Part shown: positions 21,562 to 31,187 of the stretch, in pieces | How positions within the stretch are numbered: the first letter of the stretch is position 1 | Layout of the letters: each line of letters opens with the position of its first letter | Assembly: GCF_902726565.1 (NCBI RefSeq) | Contig: NZ_CACVAF010000006.1 | Location: 248,001 to 312,000 of the forward strand | Reading direction: 5' to 3' | DNA length: 64,000 nt | DNA from: Yersinia vastinensis | Lineage (GTDB): Bacteria > Pseudomonadota > Gammaproteobacteria > Enterobacterales > Enterobacteriaceae | The notes under the pieces: model-generated | What the model was told of the DNA's origin: nothing | The model's input: only the letters and a program-made list of their open reading frames with translations | The model's database searches: none | Made by a program: the position numbers and the translations under genes

Positions 21562-22440
21562 TTATTCTTCCAATTTTGGTTGCGGAGCATCATCCGGGAT
21601 TTTTACATGAACCTGAATAATACGTCGGCTATCCGCCATGGCAACTTTAAATAAGTAACCTTCAATTTCAATGGTTTCACCGCGCGCAGGTAGATGGCCA
21701 AAGGCCTGCATCACTAAACCACCGATTGTGTCTACTTCATCATCGCTGAAATGGGTATTGAAAACTTCGTTAAAATCTTCAATCTGTGTCAGCGCGCGAA
21801 TGGTATAAGTGTGCCGACTAAGCTGACGAACATCTCTGTCTTCTTCATCGTCATACTCATCTTCGATTTCGCCAACGATCAGCTCAAGAATATCCTCAAT
21901 GGTCACCAAGCCTGAAACGCCACCAAACTCATCAATGACAATGGCCATGTGATAGCGCTGGGAGCGGAACTCTTTTAGCATCCGATCAACGCGCTTACTT
22001 TCAGGCACTACAACTGCCGTCCGTAAGACTTTATCAATGCTGAATGGCTCGGAATCTGTGCGCATAAACGGCAACAGGTCTTTGGCCATCAGAATGCCTT
22101 CAATATGATCTTTATCTTCGCTGATCACCGGAAAGCGGGAGTGAGCAGATTCAATGATGACATCCAGACACTCATCCAGCGTTTGATTACGCTTTAATGT
22201 AACCATCTGAGAACGGGGGATCATGATATCCCGAACGCGCTGCTCGGCGATATCCATCACGCCTTCCAGCATGTCGCGGGTATCGGGATCGATCAGATCG
22301 TTTTGCTCAGAATCACGGATAAGCTCTACCAGATCACCACGGTTTTTAGGCTCACCGTGGAATAACTGGTTAAGAATGAGAGTAAAGAACCCTTTCTTGG
22401 GACTGGGGCTATCGCTGTTTTGTGAGTGGTCGTCGCTCAT
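21562..22440 (-). CDS. corC: CorC/YbeX CBS-domain protein
   Basis: Cytosolic protein of 292 residues, linked in Salmonella to cobalt/magnesium efflux through CorA and in E. coli (YbeX) to ribosome homeostasis. It has an acidic Ser-rich N-terminus, two CBS domains (about 70-190, [13 protein letters not shown] and [19 protein letters not shown]) and a C-terminal CorC_HlyC transporter-associated domain (about 205-280). It lies between ybeY and lnt in the ybeZYX-lnt operon. Confidence 0.95.
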   Translation of the reverse strand: MSDDHSQNSDSPSPKKGFFTLILNQLFHGEPKNRGDLVELIRDSEQNDLIDPDTRDMLEGVMDIAEQRVRDIMIPRSQMVTLKRNQTLDECLDVIIESAHSRFPVISEDKDHIEGILMAKDLLPFMRTDSEPFSIDKVLRTAVVVPESKRVDRMLKEFRSQRYHMAIVIDEFGGVSGLVTIEDILELIVGEIEDEYDDEEDRDVRQLSRHTYTIRALTQIEDFNEVFNTHFSDDEVDTIGGLVMQAFGHLPARGETIEIEGYLFKVAMADSRRIIQVHVKIPDDAPQPKLEE

Positions 22441-22565
22441 GGCGTTTTAGTTAAGTTTACCTATATCAAATTATATTATTATCGGCAGTGGTGGACTCAC
22501 ACCGCCGACATCACTTTTTATTTTTACCCGATCAATAGGGTATTAGTACACCCGCTTTGACGGGA

Positions 22566-23039
22566 TTATTCGGAGTCCTTCTCTGAAATATACGGGTCTG
22601 GGTAGCCCAGACTTTGCATAATTTCAGTTTCAATAGACTCCATTTCTTCAGCTTCATCGTCAACGATGTGGTCATACCCTAGCAGATGGAGGCTGCCGTG
22701 AACAACCATATGCGCCCAATGTGCCAATAGTGCTTTCTCTTGCTCAATGGCTTCTTGCTCAACAACCTGCCGACAAATGATTAAATCACCCAATAATGGC
22801 AGTTCAATTTCAGGTGGGGCCTCAAAAGGAAAAGACAAGACATTGGTCGATTTATCTTTACCACGATAAGTCAGATTGAGTTCATGGCTTTCAGCTTCAT
22901 CAACCAAGCGAATAGTCACTTCAGAGACTTCCTGAAATTGGGGGAGTACCGCTTCCAGCCAACGTTGAAAATCTGCTTCGGTAGGTAAGCCATGGCTATC
23001 AGCGCAGGCAATTTGTAAATCGAGAATAACTTGGCTCAC
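22566..23039 (-). CDS. ybeY: Endoribonuclease / rRNA maturation factor YbeY
   Basis: Zinc-dependent protein needed for 16S rRNA 3'-end maturation and ribosome quality control. The protein is 157 residues. The metal-binding HxxxHxxxxxH motif is [11 protein letters not shown] (about 114-124). It overlaps the ybeZ stop by 4 bases, so translation is probably coupled. Confidence 0.96.
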   Translation of the reverse strand: MSQVILDLQIACADSHGLPTEADFQRWLEAVLPQFQEVSEVTIRLVDEAESHELNLTYRGKDKSTNVLSFPFEAPPEIELPLLGDLIICRQVVEQEAIEQEKALLAHWAHMVVHGSLHLLGYDHIVDDEAEEMESIETEIMQSLGYPDPYISEKDSE

Positions 23040-24109
23040 GGAGCCTCCTGCTCAGACGGGGTATGGCTTTCCCGCTTACGTTGTTCGGCAATAGCATCTT
23101 TACGTTTTTGTTCCGCGGCTTCCCAAGCTTCATAAGCAATGACTACGCGGGCAACCACAGGGTGGCGTACCACATCTTCACTATGGAAGAAGTTAAAACT
23201 CAGCTCTTCCACCTCAGATAACACCTCAATGGCGTGTCTTAAACCTGACTTTTGGTGGCGCGGTAAGTCAGTCTGCGTGATATCGCCGGTAATCACTGCT
23301 TTGGAATTGAAACCAATGCGGGTTAAGAACATTTTCATCTGCTCAATGGTGGTGTTTTGGCTTTCATCTAAAATGATAAACGCATCATTCAGGGTACGGC
23401 CACGCATGTATGCCAATGGGGCAACCTCAATCACATTGCGTTCAATCAGTTTTTCAACGCGTTCAAAGCCCAACATTTCAAACAGTGCATCATAGAGTGG
23501 ACGCAGGTAAGGGTCGACTTTTTGGCTGAGGTCGCCGGGTAAGAAACCCAGTTTTTCGCCCGCTTCGACAGCTGGACGCGTTAGCAAAATACGCCGCACA
23601 TTCTGGCGCTCTAGGGCATCAACTGCCGCGGCTACCGCCAGATAGGTTTTACCGGTCCCGGCCGGGCCAACCCCAAAAGTGATGTCGTGATCGAGAATAT
23701 TGGCGATGTATTGTGCCTGATTAGGTGTGCGTGGCTTCACCATCCCGCGTTTGGTACGGATATTTACTGCTTTCCCGTAGTCAGGTACGCTCTCGGCGGT
23801 TTGTTCCAATACGCGGCTCTCTTTGACCGCAAGGTGGATATCCTCAGGATCAATATCGGGGATGACGCCACGAATAGGGGCGGTATCCACATACAGGTGG
23901 CGCAGGATATCTGCCGCTGCAACAACGCAGATATTCTTACCGACTAGTTTAAAACGATTATCACGACGATTAATTTCAATACCTAATCGGCGTTCCAACT
24001 GTTTAATGTTGTCATCAAAAGGGCCGCATAAACTCAGCAGGCGCTGATTATCCGCGGGTTCCAGCAAGATTTCTTGTGTCACTACGTGCAAACTATTTCT
24101 CTGAGTCAC
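23036..24109 (-). CDS. ybeZ: PhoH-like ATPase YbeZ
   Basis: P-loop ATPase of the PhoH family, a partner of YbeY in ribosome and RNA metabolism. Walker A is [11 protein letters not shown] and Walker [14 protein letters not shown] chose GTG 24109 (357 residues) because AGAGGAA lies upstream at good spacing. The longer frame starts at GTG 24127, which has no such sequence. The C-terminal tail is charged. The upstream region carries a weak heat-shock-like promoter match. Confidence 0.9.
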   Translation of the reverse strand: MTQRNSLHVVTQEILLEPADNQRLLSLCGPFDDNIKQLERRLGIEINRRDNRFKLVGKNICVVAAADILRHLYVDTAPIRGVIPDIDPEDIHLAVKESRVLEQTAESVPDYGKAVNIRTKRGMVKPRTPNQAQYIANILDHDITFGVGPAGTGKTYLAVAAAVDALERQNVRRILLTRPAVEAGEKLGFLPGDLSQKVDPYLRPLYDALFEMLGFERVEKLIERNVIEVAPLAYMRGRTLNDAFIILDESQNTTIEQMKMFLTRIGFNSKAVITGDITQTDLPRHQKSGLRHAIEVLSEVEELSFNFFHSEDVVRHPVVARVVIAYEAWEAAEQKRKDAIAEQRKRESHTPSEQEAP

Positions 24110-24224
24110 TGCGTTCCTCTGGGTCACTTAGGGCCAGTTTAGTGTGAAGCCTGAGTACATCTCTAATAACGTTGAATATATCATTAATGGATATGATGCT
24201 AATCATACATGTCATTTCTGAATT

Positions 24225-24252
24225 ATTCATGGTGCAGGGCGCTGACGCAAGT
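24225..24252 (-). promoter_or_regulatory. Possible sigma-32-like promoter for ybeZ
   Basis: On the minus strand CTTG (24248-24251) and CCAT (24229-24232) lie 15 bases apart, a partial match to the heat-shock consensus. The ybeZYX operon is heat-induced in E. coli. The match is weak. Confidence 0.3.
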
Positions 24253-24346
24253 TTGCGGCTTACCAATTCATCTCTTCGGCCTTTATTCAAATAGCAGCGG
24301 CCTGTTGGTGCAACTTGAAAAGTCAGAGTCTGCGTGACATCGCGCC

Positions 24347-24381
24347 AAAATAAAACAGGCACTGACAATGCAGTGCCTGTT
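24347..24381 (-). terminator. Rho-independent terminator of miaB
   Basis: On the minus strand AACAGGCACTG and CAGTGCCTGTT form an 11-bp perfect stem with a 6-base loop, followed by TTATTTT. It separates miaB from ybeZYX-lnt. Confidence 0.88.
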
Positions 24382-24400
24382 CTTGCGAAGTGGCTCTAAA

Positions 24401-25825
24401 TTAAGGTTGATATAGGCCAACACCGATTTCATTCTCTTTGCGAGTGCGCGCAATGACCGATTGCGGTGATTCATGAACTCGCAGGTCCATTTGGTCTTCG
24501 GTACGTAGCAAGATGCCACGCAGTGAACTGGCATAAACGTCGACAATTTCCACATCAACGAATTTACCGATCATCTCCGGAGTGCCCTCAAAGTTCACGA
24601 CACGGTTATTCTCAGTGCGACCCGCCAGCTCCATCACGTTTTTACGCGAGGTGCCCTCTACCAGAACCCTTTGCACGGAACCCACCATCCGGCGGCTGAT
24701 TTCCATCGCTTGTTGAGTAATTCGCTGTTGCAAGATGTGTAGCCGCTGTTTTTTCTCTTCTTCGGACACATCATCGGGTAGATCTGCCGCCGGTGTACCG
24801 GGGCGCGAGGAGTAAATAAAGCTGTAACTGGTATCAAAATGAATGTCTGTAACCAGTTTCATGGTCTGCTCGAAATCTTGCTGAGTTTCACCAGGGAAAC
24901 CGATAATAAAATCAGAGCTAATCTGAATATCAGGCCGTGCCTGACGCAGCTTGCGAATAATTGCTTTGTACTCCAGCGCAGTATGGGCGCGCTTCATCAT
25001 CGTCAAAATACGATCAGAGCCACTTTGTACTGGCAGATGCAGGAAGCTCACCAATTCTGGCGTATCACGATAAACATCAATGATATCGTCAGTAAATTCA
25101 ATTGGATGGCTGGTGGTAAAGCGCACGCGGTCAATACCATCAATAGCAGCAACTAAGCGCAATAACTCGGCAAAACTACAGATGTCGCCATCATAGGTGG
25201 CTCCACGATAAGCATTTACATTTTGGCCGAGTAGATTCACTTCTCGCACACCTTGAGCAGCTAACTGCGCGATTTCGAACAAGATATCGTCGCTTGGTCG
25301 ACTGACTTCCTCACCACGGGTGTAGGGCACCACACAGAATGTGCAATATTTATTGCAGCCTTCCATGATGGAGACAAAGGCGGTAGGGCCTTCGGCACGC
25401 GGTTCCGGTAGCCGGTCAAATTTTTCAATTTCAGGAAAACTGATATCTACGACTGGGCTATTTGTCCCTTGTACATGGTTAATCATTTCTGGCAAACGAT
25501 GTAGGGTTTGCGGTCCAAAAATCACATCGACACAAGGGGCGCGCTGGCGCAGATGTTCACCTTCTTGCGAGGCAACACAGCCGCCGACGCCGATAATCAG
25601 CTCTGGGTTTTTCTCTTTGAGTAACTTCCAGTGGCCTAGCAAGCTGAAGACTTTTTCTTGCGCTTTTTCGCGAATAGAGCAGGTATTGAGAAGCAGTAAA
25701 TCAGCTTCCTCAGGGATTTCGGTCAACTGATAACCATGGGTGCTGGCCAGTAAATCAGCCATTTTTGATGAATCATACTCATTCATCTGGCAACCCCAAG
25801 TTTTGATGTGCAGTTTTTTAGTCAT
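24401..25825 (-). CDS. miaB: tRNA-2-methylthio-N6-dimethylallyladenosine synthase MiaB
   Basis: Radical-SAM methylthiotransferase that converts i6A37 to ms2i6A37 in tRNAs reading UNN codons. ATG 25825 gives 474 residues, exactly the E. coli length. The auxiliary-cluster cysteines lie in [10 protein letters not shown] and [12 protein letters not shown], and the radical-SAM CxxxCxxC is [14 protein letters not shown] domain ends the protein. A longer frame adds 26 unconserved residues; an in-frame ATG at 25837 is an alternative. Confidence 0.95.
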   Translation of the reverse strand: MTKKLHIKTWGCQMNEYDSSKMADLLASTHGYQLTEIPEEADLLLLNTCSIREKAQEKVFSLLGHWKLLKEKNPELIIGVGGCVASQEGEHLRQRAPCVDVIFGPQTLHRLPEMINHVQGTNSPVVDISFPEIEKFDRLPEPRAEGPTAFVSIMEGCNKYCTFCVVPYTRGEEVSRPSDDILFEIAQLAAQGVREVNLLGQNVNAYRGATYDGDICSFAELLRLVAAIDGIDRVRFTTSHPIEFTDDIIDVYRDTPELVSFLHLPVQSGSDRILTMMKRAHTALEYKAIIRKLRQARPDIQISSDFIIGFPGETQQDFEQTMKLVTDIHFDTSYSFIYSSRPGTPAADLPDDVSEEEKKQRLHILQQRITQQAMEISRRMVGSVQRVLVEGTSRKNVMELAGRTENNRVVNFEGTPEMIGKFVDVEIVDVYASSLRGILLRTEDQMDLRVHESPQSVIARTRKENEIGVGLYQP

Positions 25826-26057
25826 TGAATTATTCATCTTAAAAGTCACATCGCGCGGTGTGGTACTCCGTGCCGTGCTCCGTAATAGAATAGTGGGTAG
25901 CACAAAGGCTCCGTGGTGATAGGGGTATTGTAGTCATTTGCCACTGCGATGACCACCGCATAACGGCTTACTTATTCTGATGGGCGGTGAAAAATCCGGT
26001 ACACTTGGGGCAAACAAGACACTTACCAGTGTAGGTGTTATTTTTCACTTTAAAAGC

Positions 26058-27248
26058 ATGGCCAAAATGAATAAATCGCAACCAAATTATGATGTTGTGG
26101 TGGTGGGGGGCGGCATGGTGGGTGCCGCTGCTGCGCTGGGATTGGCTCAAACAGGCTGGTCCGTGGCATTACTGGAACATGAGGCTCCCACAGCGTTTGA
26201 TACCAATAGTGCACCGGATTTACGGGTTTCGGCTATTGGTTGCGCCTCTGTGGCGTTACTAAAGCAGTTACAGGTCTGGCCCCGAGTTCAACAGATGCGT
26301 TATGCCCCTTACCGTCGTTTAGAAACGTGGGAGCAACCGGGTTCTCAGGTTATTTTTGATGCAACATCACTTGCGTTACCTGAGCTGGGTTTTATGGTCG
26401 AGAACCGAGTTTTGCAGTTGGCGTTGTGGCAACAGATGGAGGAATGCCCAAATTTGACGCTACTGTGCCCATCACGGCTACAAAGCATGGTTAGAGTAGA
26501 TGAGCACTGGAAAGTCACTTTAGATGCACAGCAAGAGATACAGGGCCGTTTAGTGATAGGCGCGGATGGTGCCAACTCTCTGGTGCGGCGTTTAGCCGGT
26601 ATTGGGACCAGTGGATGGCAGTATCGCCAGTCATGCATGCTAATCACCGTTGAAACTGATACCGCCAAGCAAGATACGACCTGGCAGCAATTCTTCCCAA
26701 CGGGGCCACGTGCTTTCCTGCCATTGTTTGATAACTGGGCATCCTTGGTCTGGTACGACAGTCCACAGCGTATACGCCAGCTTCAGGCCATGCCGATGCT
26801 TCAATTGAGTCAGGAAGTCGCTGCGGCTTTTCCGTCACGTCTGGGGGCGGTTAAGGCGATTGCTGCGGGGTCTTTCCCGTTGGTTCGTCGCCATGCACAG
26901 CAATATGTGCAGCCGGGGTTGGTTCTACTGGGGGATGCTGCCCACACCATCAATCCATTAGCCGGACAAGGGGTTAATCTGGGTTACCGAGATGTCGATG
27001 CGCTGCTAGATGTATTGAATCAGGCACGTGAACAAGCTGAGCTTTGGCACAGTGAGCCAGTATTGCAGCGTTATCAACGCCGCCGCCGCACCGATAATTT
27101 AATTATGCAAAGTGGTATGGATGTGTTTTACACGGCATTTAGTAACAACCTGCCAGCCGTAAAATTTGTGCGTAATCTGGCACTGATGACCGCGCAACGG
27201 GCAGGTAAGCTTAAAGAACATGCGCTGAAATATGCATTGGGGCTGTAG
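26058..27248 (+). CDS. ubiF: 3-demethoxyubiquinol 3-hydroxylase UbiF
   Basis: FAD-dependent aromatic hydroxylase for the C6 (DMQ) step of ubiquinone biosynthesis. With ATG 26058 it is 396 residues. It has the Rossmann motif GGGMVGAAAALGLA near the N-terminus, the DG motif VIGADGANSLVR and the second FAD motif GDAAHTINPLAGQGVNLG. The upstream frame (from 25980) is unconserved. It is divergent from miaB. A UbiH/UbiI paralogue is excluded mainly by gene order. Confidence 0.92.
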   Translation: MAKMNKSQPNYDVVVVGGGMVGAAAALGLAQTGWSVALLEHEAPTAFDTNSAPDLRVSAIGCASVALLKQLQVWPRVQQMRYAPYRRLETWEQPGSQVIFDATSLALPELGFMVENRVLQLALWQQMEECPNLTLLCPSRLQSMVRVDEHWKVTLDAQQEIQGRLVIGADGANSLVRRLAGIGTSGWQYRQSCMLITVETDTAKQDTTWQQFFPTGPRAFLPLFDNWASLVWYDSPQRIRQLQAMPMLQLSQEVAAAFPSRLGAVKAIAAGSFPLVRRHAQQYVQPGLVLLGDAAHTINPLAGQGVNLGYRDVDALLDVLNQAREQAELWHSEPVLQRYQRRRRTDNLIMQSGMDVFYTAFSNNLPAVKFVRNLALMTAQRAGKLKEHALKYALGL

Positions 27249-27352
27249 GCTTACAACTCCCATTCTGGCCTGTAGACAGATATTGGTTCTGCTTACAGGC
27301 TGCTGAATCTGCAATTCTTCAATGATTAATTAAGAAAACGAAATTCAGAAAA

Positions 27353-27379
27353 GCAAAAAGCCCGCCGAAGCGAGCTTTT
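27353..27379 (-). terminator. Terminator of the tRNA operon
   Basis: On the minus strand AAGCTCGC-TTCG-GCGGGCTT with a UUCG-type tetraloop is followed by TTTGCTTTT, directly after the last tRNA. Confidence 0.88.
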
Positions 27380-27386
27380 CTAAATT

Positions 27387-27461
27387 TGGCTGGGGTACGA
27401 GGATTCGAACCTCGGAATGCTGGAATCAGAATCCAGTGCCTTACCGCTTGGCGATACCCCA
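27387..27461 (-). tRNA. tRNA-Gln (CTG)
   Basis: A 75-base cloverleaf with encoded CCA. The anticodon loop is TTCTGAT, the acceptor TGGGGTA/TACCCCA and the T-arm GGTTCGAATCC. Last gene of the tRNA operon. Confidence 0.97.
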
Positions 27462-27466
27462 AAAGA

Positions 27467-27543
27467 TGGTGGCTACGACGGGAATCGAACCTGTGACCCC
27501 AGCATTATGAGTGCTGTGCTCTAACCAGCTGAGCTACGTAGCC
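27467..27543 (-). tRNA. tRNA-Met (elongator, CAT)
   Basis: A 77-base cloverleaf with encoded CCA. It begins GGCTACGTAGCTCAG and the anticodon loop is CTCATAA. It is identical to the tRNA at 27925-28001. The acceptor pairs GGCTACG/CGTAGCC; the initiator-type 5' mismatch is absent, so this is the elongator. Confidence 0.97.
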
Positions 27544-27573
27544 ATCTTAAAATCTTTATGCTAAGAAATTGTA

Positions 27574-27648
27574 TGGCTGGGATACCAGGATTCGAACCTG
27601 GGAATGCCAGGATCAAAACCTGGTGCCTTACCGCTTGGCGATATCCCA
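27574..27648 (-). tRNA. tRNA-Gln (TTG)
   Basis: A 75-base cloverleaf with encoded CCA and anticodon loop TTTTGAT. Identical to the copy at 27729-27803. Confidence 0.97.
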
Positions 27649-27728
27649 ACTGAAATACAATTCTTTTCTGATGCAGAACTACTACAGCACATCTTTGCCG
27701 CCTTACAGCTACCATCCGGTAAAAAAGA

Positions 27729-27803
27729 TGGCTGGGATACCAGGATTCGAACCTGGGAATGCCAGGATCAAAACCTGGTGCCTTACCGCTTGGCGATATC
27801 CCA
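27729..27803 (-). tRNA. tRNA-Gln (TTG)
   Basis: A second identical 75-base tRNA-Gln with anticodon TTG. An 80-base spacer separates it from the next copy, longer than the other spacers in the array. Confidence 0.97.
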
Positions 27804-27832
27804 TCCGCTGTGACAAACCGATGAACGAATAA

Positions 27833-27917
27833 TGGTGCGGGAGGCGAGACTTGAACTCGCACACCTTGCGGCGCTAGAACCTAAATCTAGTGCGTCTACC
27901 AATTTCGCCACTCCCGC
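27833..27917 (-). tRNA. tRNA-Leu (TAG)
   Basis: An 85-base tRNA with long variable arm and encoded CCA. It begins GCGGGAGTGGCG and the anticodon loop is TTTAGGT. Confidence 0.97.
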
Positions 27918-27924
27918 AAAAAGA

Positions 27925-28001
27925 TGGTGGCTACGACGGGAATCGAACCTGTGACCCCAGCATTATGAGTGCTGTGCTCTAACCAGCTGAGCTACGTAGC
28001 C
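27925..28001 (-). tRNA. tRNA-Met (elongator, CAT)
   Basis: A 77-base tRNA with encoded CCA. First gene of the operon and identical to the copy at 27467-27543. Confidence 0.97.
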
Positions 28002-28029
28002 ATCTTTTTTCGCATTACCTTCATCGGCG

Positions 28030-28069
28030 TTGCGGGGCGCATTATGCGTATATGGCCGAATTGCGTCAA
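28030..28069 (-). promoter_or_regulatory. tRNA operon promoter with GC-rich discriminator
   Basis: On the minus strand TTGACG (28064-28069), a 17-base spacer, CATAAT (28041-28046) and then a GC-rich discriminator (GCGCCCCGCA). This layout is typical of stable-RNA promoters under stringent control. It lies about 40 bases before the first tRNA. Confidence 0.8.
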
Positions 28070-28261
28070 CTAATTTTTTCCCAAAAAAGCGCTGAAAGGG
28101 TTCGTTTGTTTGGCTTGTGAACAGTCTGGCGATTAAAGCAGCAATTATACTGATTAATTGTTGAATTTGCCCGCAAAAGGAATGTATCTCTCCACTGGTG
28201 GGGTTGCAGCATAATGATATGCGCTCCTTGAGCTTTGTCTCTTGGAGTGGTTAATACCATA

Positions 28262-28292
28262 TAAAAAATAAGGCCGCCCGTAGGCGACCTCA
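28262..28292 (-). terminator. Terminator of asnB
   Basis: On the minus strand AGGTCGCC-TAC-GGGCGGCCT is followed by TATTTTTTA, 27 bases after the asnB stop. The rest of the 28002-28319 gap holds only the tRNA promoter. Confidence 0.75.
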
Positions 28293-28319
28293 GTATCAGA
28301 ATAAGTTATGAAAGCTTGA

Positions 28320-29984
28320 TTACTTATAGGCGTCCTGATGTACACCAACCGCACGGCCTGATGGGTCATCCATGTTTTTGAATGCTTCGTCCCACTCGAT
28401 AGCTTTAGCTGATGAACATGCGACTGACGGGCCGCCAGGAACACATTCAGCGGCACTTGGTAGTGGGAACAGCTCTTCAAAGATTTCGCGATACAGGTAG
28501 CCTTCTTTAGAGGATGGCGTGTTGTATGGGAAACGGAAGTGCGCTGTCTCCATCTGTTGGTCTGTGACTTGTTCGGCAGCTTTCTCTTTTAATGTGTCAA
28601 TCCAGCTGTAGCCCACACCATCGGAGAATTGCTCTTTCTGCCGCCATGCAACGCTGTGCGGCAGATAAGATTCAAAACATTCACGCAGAACGTGTTTCTC
28701 CATTTTGCCATTGCCGCACATTTTATCTTGCGGGTTGATACGCATTGCCACATCGAGGAAGTTTTTATCCAAGAAGGGCACGCGAGCTTCAACACCCCAA
28801 GCTGACATTGCTTTGTTAGCACGAGCACAGTCATACATATGCAGCGCTAACAGCTTACGCACGGTTTCTTCATGCAATTCTTTGGCGTTTGGCGCTTTGT
28901 GGAAGTAGAGATAGCCACCAAAGACTTCGTCAGAACCTTCACCCGACAGCACCATTTTAATCCCCATCGCCTTGATTTTACGTGACATCAGGTACATAGG
29001 TGTTGAGGCTCGGATGGTGGTGACATCATAGGTCTCAATGTGGTAAATCACATCGCGGATAGCATCCAGACCTTCTTGCACGGTGAAATGAATTTCATGG
29101 TGTACAGTGCCTAAATGGTTGGCGACTTCTTTCGCGGCACGCAAGTCTGGGGAGCCGACTAAGCCGACAGCGAAAGAGTGCAGTTGTGGCCACCAAGCCT
29201 CACTGCGTTCATCATCTTCTACCCGACGAGCCGCAAATTTTTTGGTAATAGCCGAAATAACTGAAGAGTCCAGTCCACCAGACAACAGCACGCCGTATGG
29301 GACGTCAGACATCAAATGGCTTTTGACGGCTTCTTCTAATGCGTTGGCCAACTCTATTTTGTTGGTGACATTATCTTCTACGTTATCGAAGTCAAACCAG
29401 TCGCGATGATAATACTCACGAACTTCGCCGTCTTTACTCCATAAATAGCTGCCTGCTGGGAATTCTTTAATGGTACGGCAAACCGGAACTAAGGCTTTCA
29501 TTTCTGAAGCGACAAACATGTTGCCATGCTCATCGTGGCCCATATAGAGCGGAATAATCCCCAAGTGATCACGGCCAATCAGGTAGGCGTCTTTTTCTGT
29601 ATCGTATAAGACAAAAGCAAACATGCCTTGCAGGTCATCAAGGAAATCTGGGCCTTTCTCCTGATACAACGCCAGAATGACTTCGCAGTCAGATCCAGTC
29701 TGGAATTCATAACGGTCGCCATATTGTTGACGTAATGCTTGATGATTATAAATTTCACCGTTTACCGCCAGAATATGGGTATGAGCCGCATTATACAGTG
29801 GTTGGGCTCCCGTATTAACGTCAACAATCGATAGGCGTTCATGGGCGAGAATAGCTTTATCATTTGCCCACACACCAGACCAGTCCGGGCCGCGGTGGCG
29901 CATTAAACGTGACATTTCCAGCGCTTTTTTGCGCAACTCGATGGGGTCGGTTTTAAGGTCGAGGACCCCGAAAATAGAACACAT
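28320..29984 (-). CDS. asnB: Asparagine synthetase B (glutamine-hydrolysing)
   Basis: Makes asparagine from aspartate, glutamine and ATP. The protein is 554 residues, the E. coli length. The N-terminal glutaminase nucleophile is Cys2 (MCSIFGVLD). The synthetase domain has the PP-loop SGGLDSS (about residue 232) and the downstream SGEGSDEVFGGY. It has its own terminator and a 334-bp upstream gap. Confidence 0.97.
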   Translation of the reverse strand: MCSIFGVLDLKTDPIELRKKALEMSRLMRHRGPDWSGVWANDKAILAHERLSIVDVNTGAQPLYNAAHTHILAVNGEIYNHQALRQQYGDRYEFQTGSDCEVILALYQEKGPDFLDDLQGMFAFVLYDTEKDAYLIGRDHLGIIPLYMGHDEHGNMFVASEMKALVPVCRTIKEFPAGSYLWSKDGEVREYYHRDWFDFDNVEDNVTNKIELANALEEAVKSHLMSDVPYGVLLSGGLDSSVISAITKKFAARRVEDDERSEAWWPQLHSFAVGLVGSPDLRAAKEVANHLGTVHHEIHFTVQEGLDAIRDVIYHIETYDVTTIRASTPMYLMSRKIKAMGIKMVLSGEGSDEVFGGYLYFHKAPNAKELHEETVRKLLALHMYDCARANKAMSAWGVEARVPFLDKNFLDVAMRINPQDKMCGNGKMEKHVLRECFESYLPHSVAWRQKEQFSDGVGYSWIDTLKEKAAEQVTDQQMETAHFRFPYNTPSSKEGYLYREIFEELFPLPSAAECVPGGPSVACSSAKAIEWDEAFKNMDDPSGRAVGVHQDAYK

Positions 29985-30318
29985 AGTAATCTCCCTAACT
30001 TCTCTGCTTTGGCGGTGATGATGTGGAATTTGAGTCGTTCATCGCTGGAACTGTTATTTACAGACTTGCTTATGATTGATGCAAGTTATGCCCCATGACG
30101 ATGCAGTCATCTGAATAATTGTTAGAAAGTGATGCAAAAAACACGCCAATTTATAGCATCTGTGATTTGCTGCTATAGCAGGGGCGGTTCTTAGGGCATA
30201 AAAAGAAAATGCGCCAAAACAGGGAGGAATGGCAAGAAACTTTGGTGCAATGCACCAAAAAAGGGAATGTGGCGAACGAGGAGAGTGGCGGTCATATACG
30301 CATGACCGCCAATCGAGT
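29985..30318 (-). other. nagD-asnB intergenic region
   Basis: Non-coding. A 9-bp perfect hairpin (GGCGGTCAT...ATGACCGCC) at 30287-30310, directly after nagD, could protect or end the nag transcript; no T-run follows directly. A second short palindrome (GGTGCAATGCACC) lies around 30244-30256. The asnB promoter should lie nearer 30000-30100 but I could not place it firmly. Confidence 0.45.
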
Positions 30319-31071
30319 TTAGATAATATCGATTTCAGCAACAGAGGAGTAAACGCGACTCGGGCGGAATGGCATAGCTTCAATATCAGATAATGTCGAC
30401 ACACCAGACAGCACTAAGATAGTCTCAAGACCGGCCTGGAAACCCGCCAAAATATCAGTTCTCAGGTTATCCCCAACAATCACGGTACTTTCCGAGTGAG
30501 CTTGCATTTTATTCAGTGCAGCGCGGATGATCCACGGGCTAGGTTTGCCCACATAAAAGGGCTTACGACCTGAGATCTTCTCGATGGGGGCGCATAATGC
30601 ACCACAAGCAGGTGCAAAGCCGTGACCATGGCTATCGGGGTTAGTTGCAATGAATCGCGCGCCATTGGCAACAAAATAGGCAGCTTTATGCATCATATCC
30701 CAATTATAAGAGCGGGTTTCACCCACGATAACAAAATCGGGATTGATATCAGTGATGGTAAAACCGGCTTTATACAACTCATGAACCAGCGCACCTTCAC
30801 CAACCACATAGGCTTTTTTACCTTCCTGACGGCGTAGGAAGTCGGCAGTTGCCATCGCTGAGGTATAAAACGCACTCTCTGGGACTTCCAACCCGGCAGA
30901 ACTGAAGCGGTTAGCCAAGTCCTGAGCGGTTTGTGACGGGTAGTTGGTCAAGATGACCAGCGGCATGCCCGCTTCTTGAATTCGGGCCAGAAAAGTATCG
31001 GCACCCGGAATGGCTTTATTGTCATGCAACAATACGCCGTCGATATCACATATAACGCTTTTAATTGTCAT
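30319..31071 (-). CDS. nagD: Ribonucleotide monophosphatase NagD
   Basis: HAD-superfamily phosphatase active on UMP and other nucleotide monophosphates. The protein is 250 residues. HAD motif I is CDIDGVLL (nucleophile Asp9), motif II LTNYP and the C-terminal VGDNLRTDILAG. It is the last gene of nagBACD, although its role in amino-sugar metabolism is unclear. Confidence 0.95.
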   Translation of the reverse strand: MTIKSVICDIDGVLLHDNKAIPGADTFLARIQEAGMPLVILTNYPSQTAQDLANRFSSAGLEVPESAFYTSAMATADFLRRQEGKKAYVVGEGALVHELYKAGFTITDINPDFVIVGETRSYNWDMMHKAAYFVANGARFIATNPDSHGHGFAPACGALCAPIEKISGRKPFYVGKPSPWIIRAALNKMQAHSESTVIVGDNLRTDILAGFQAGLETILVLSGVSTLSDIEAMPFRPSRVYSSVAEIDII

Positions 31072-31158
31072 TGTTTATATTACTCTTTCGGCCGCAGCAA
31101 TGAGTCACTATAACATGGCCGATCACGGGATCGACCATGCAACTTCCTTATCAGCAGG

Positions 31159-31187
31159 TTATACCCGTCATCTTCAAATCTATGGAT
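31159..31187. repeat. Collapsed ERIC remnant overlapping the nagC stop codon
   Basis: TTATACCCGTCATCTT, one ERIC end, is joined directly to CAAATCTATGG, the other end; the core is missing. On the minus strand CCATAGATTT includes the nagC TAG, so the repeat end supplies the stop codon. Confidence 0.55.

Noticed and set aside
24110-24368. 91-codon minus-strand frame between miaB and ybeZ
   Set aside because: It starts inside the miaB terminator and overlaps ybeZ's start; no similarity to a known protein is recognised.
27387-28001. Long near-identical direct repeats
   Set aside because: They are duplicated tRNA genes, not a mobile element.
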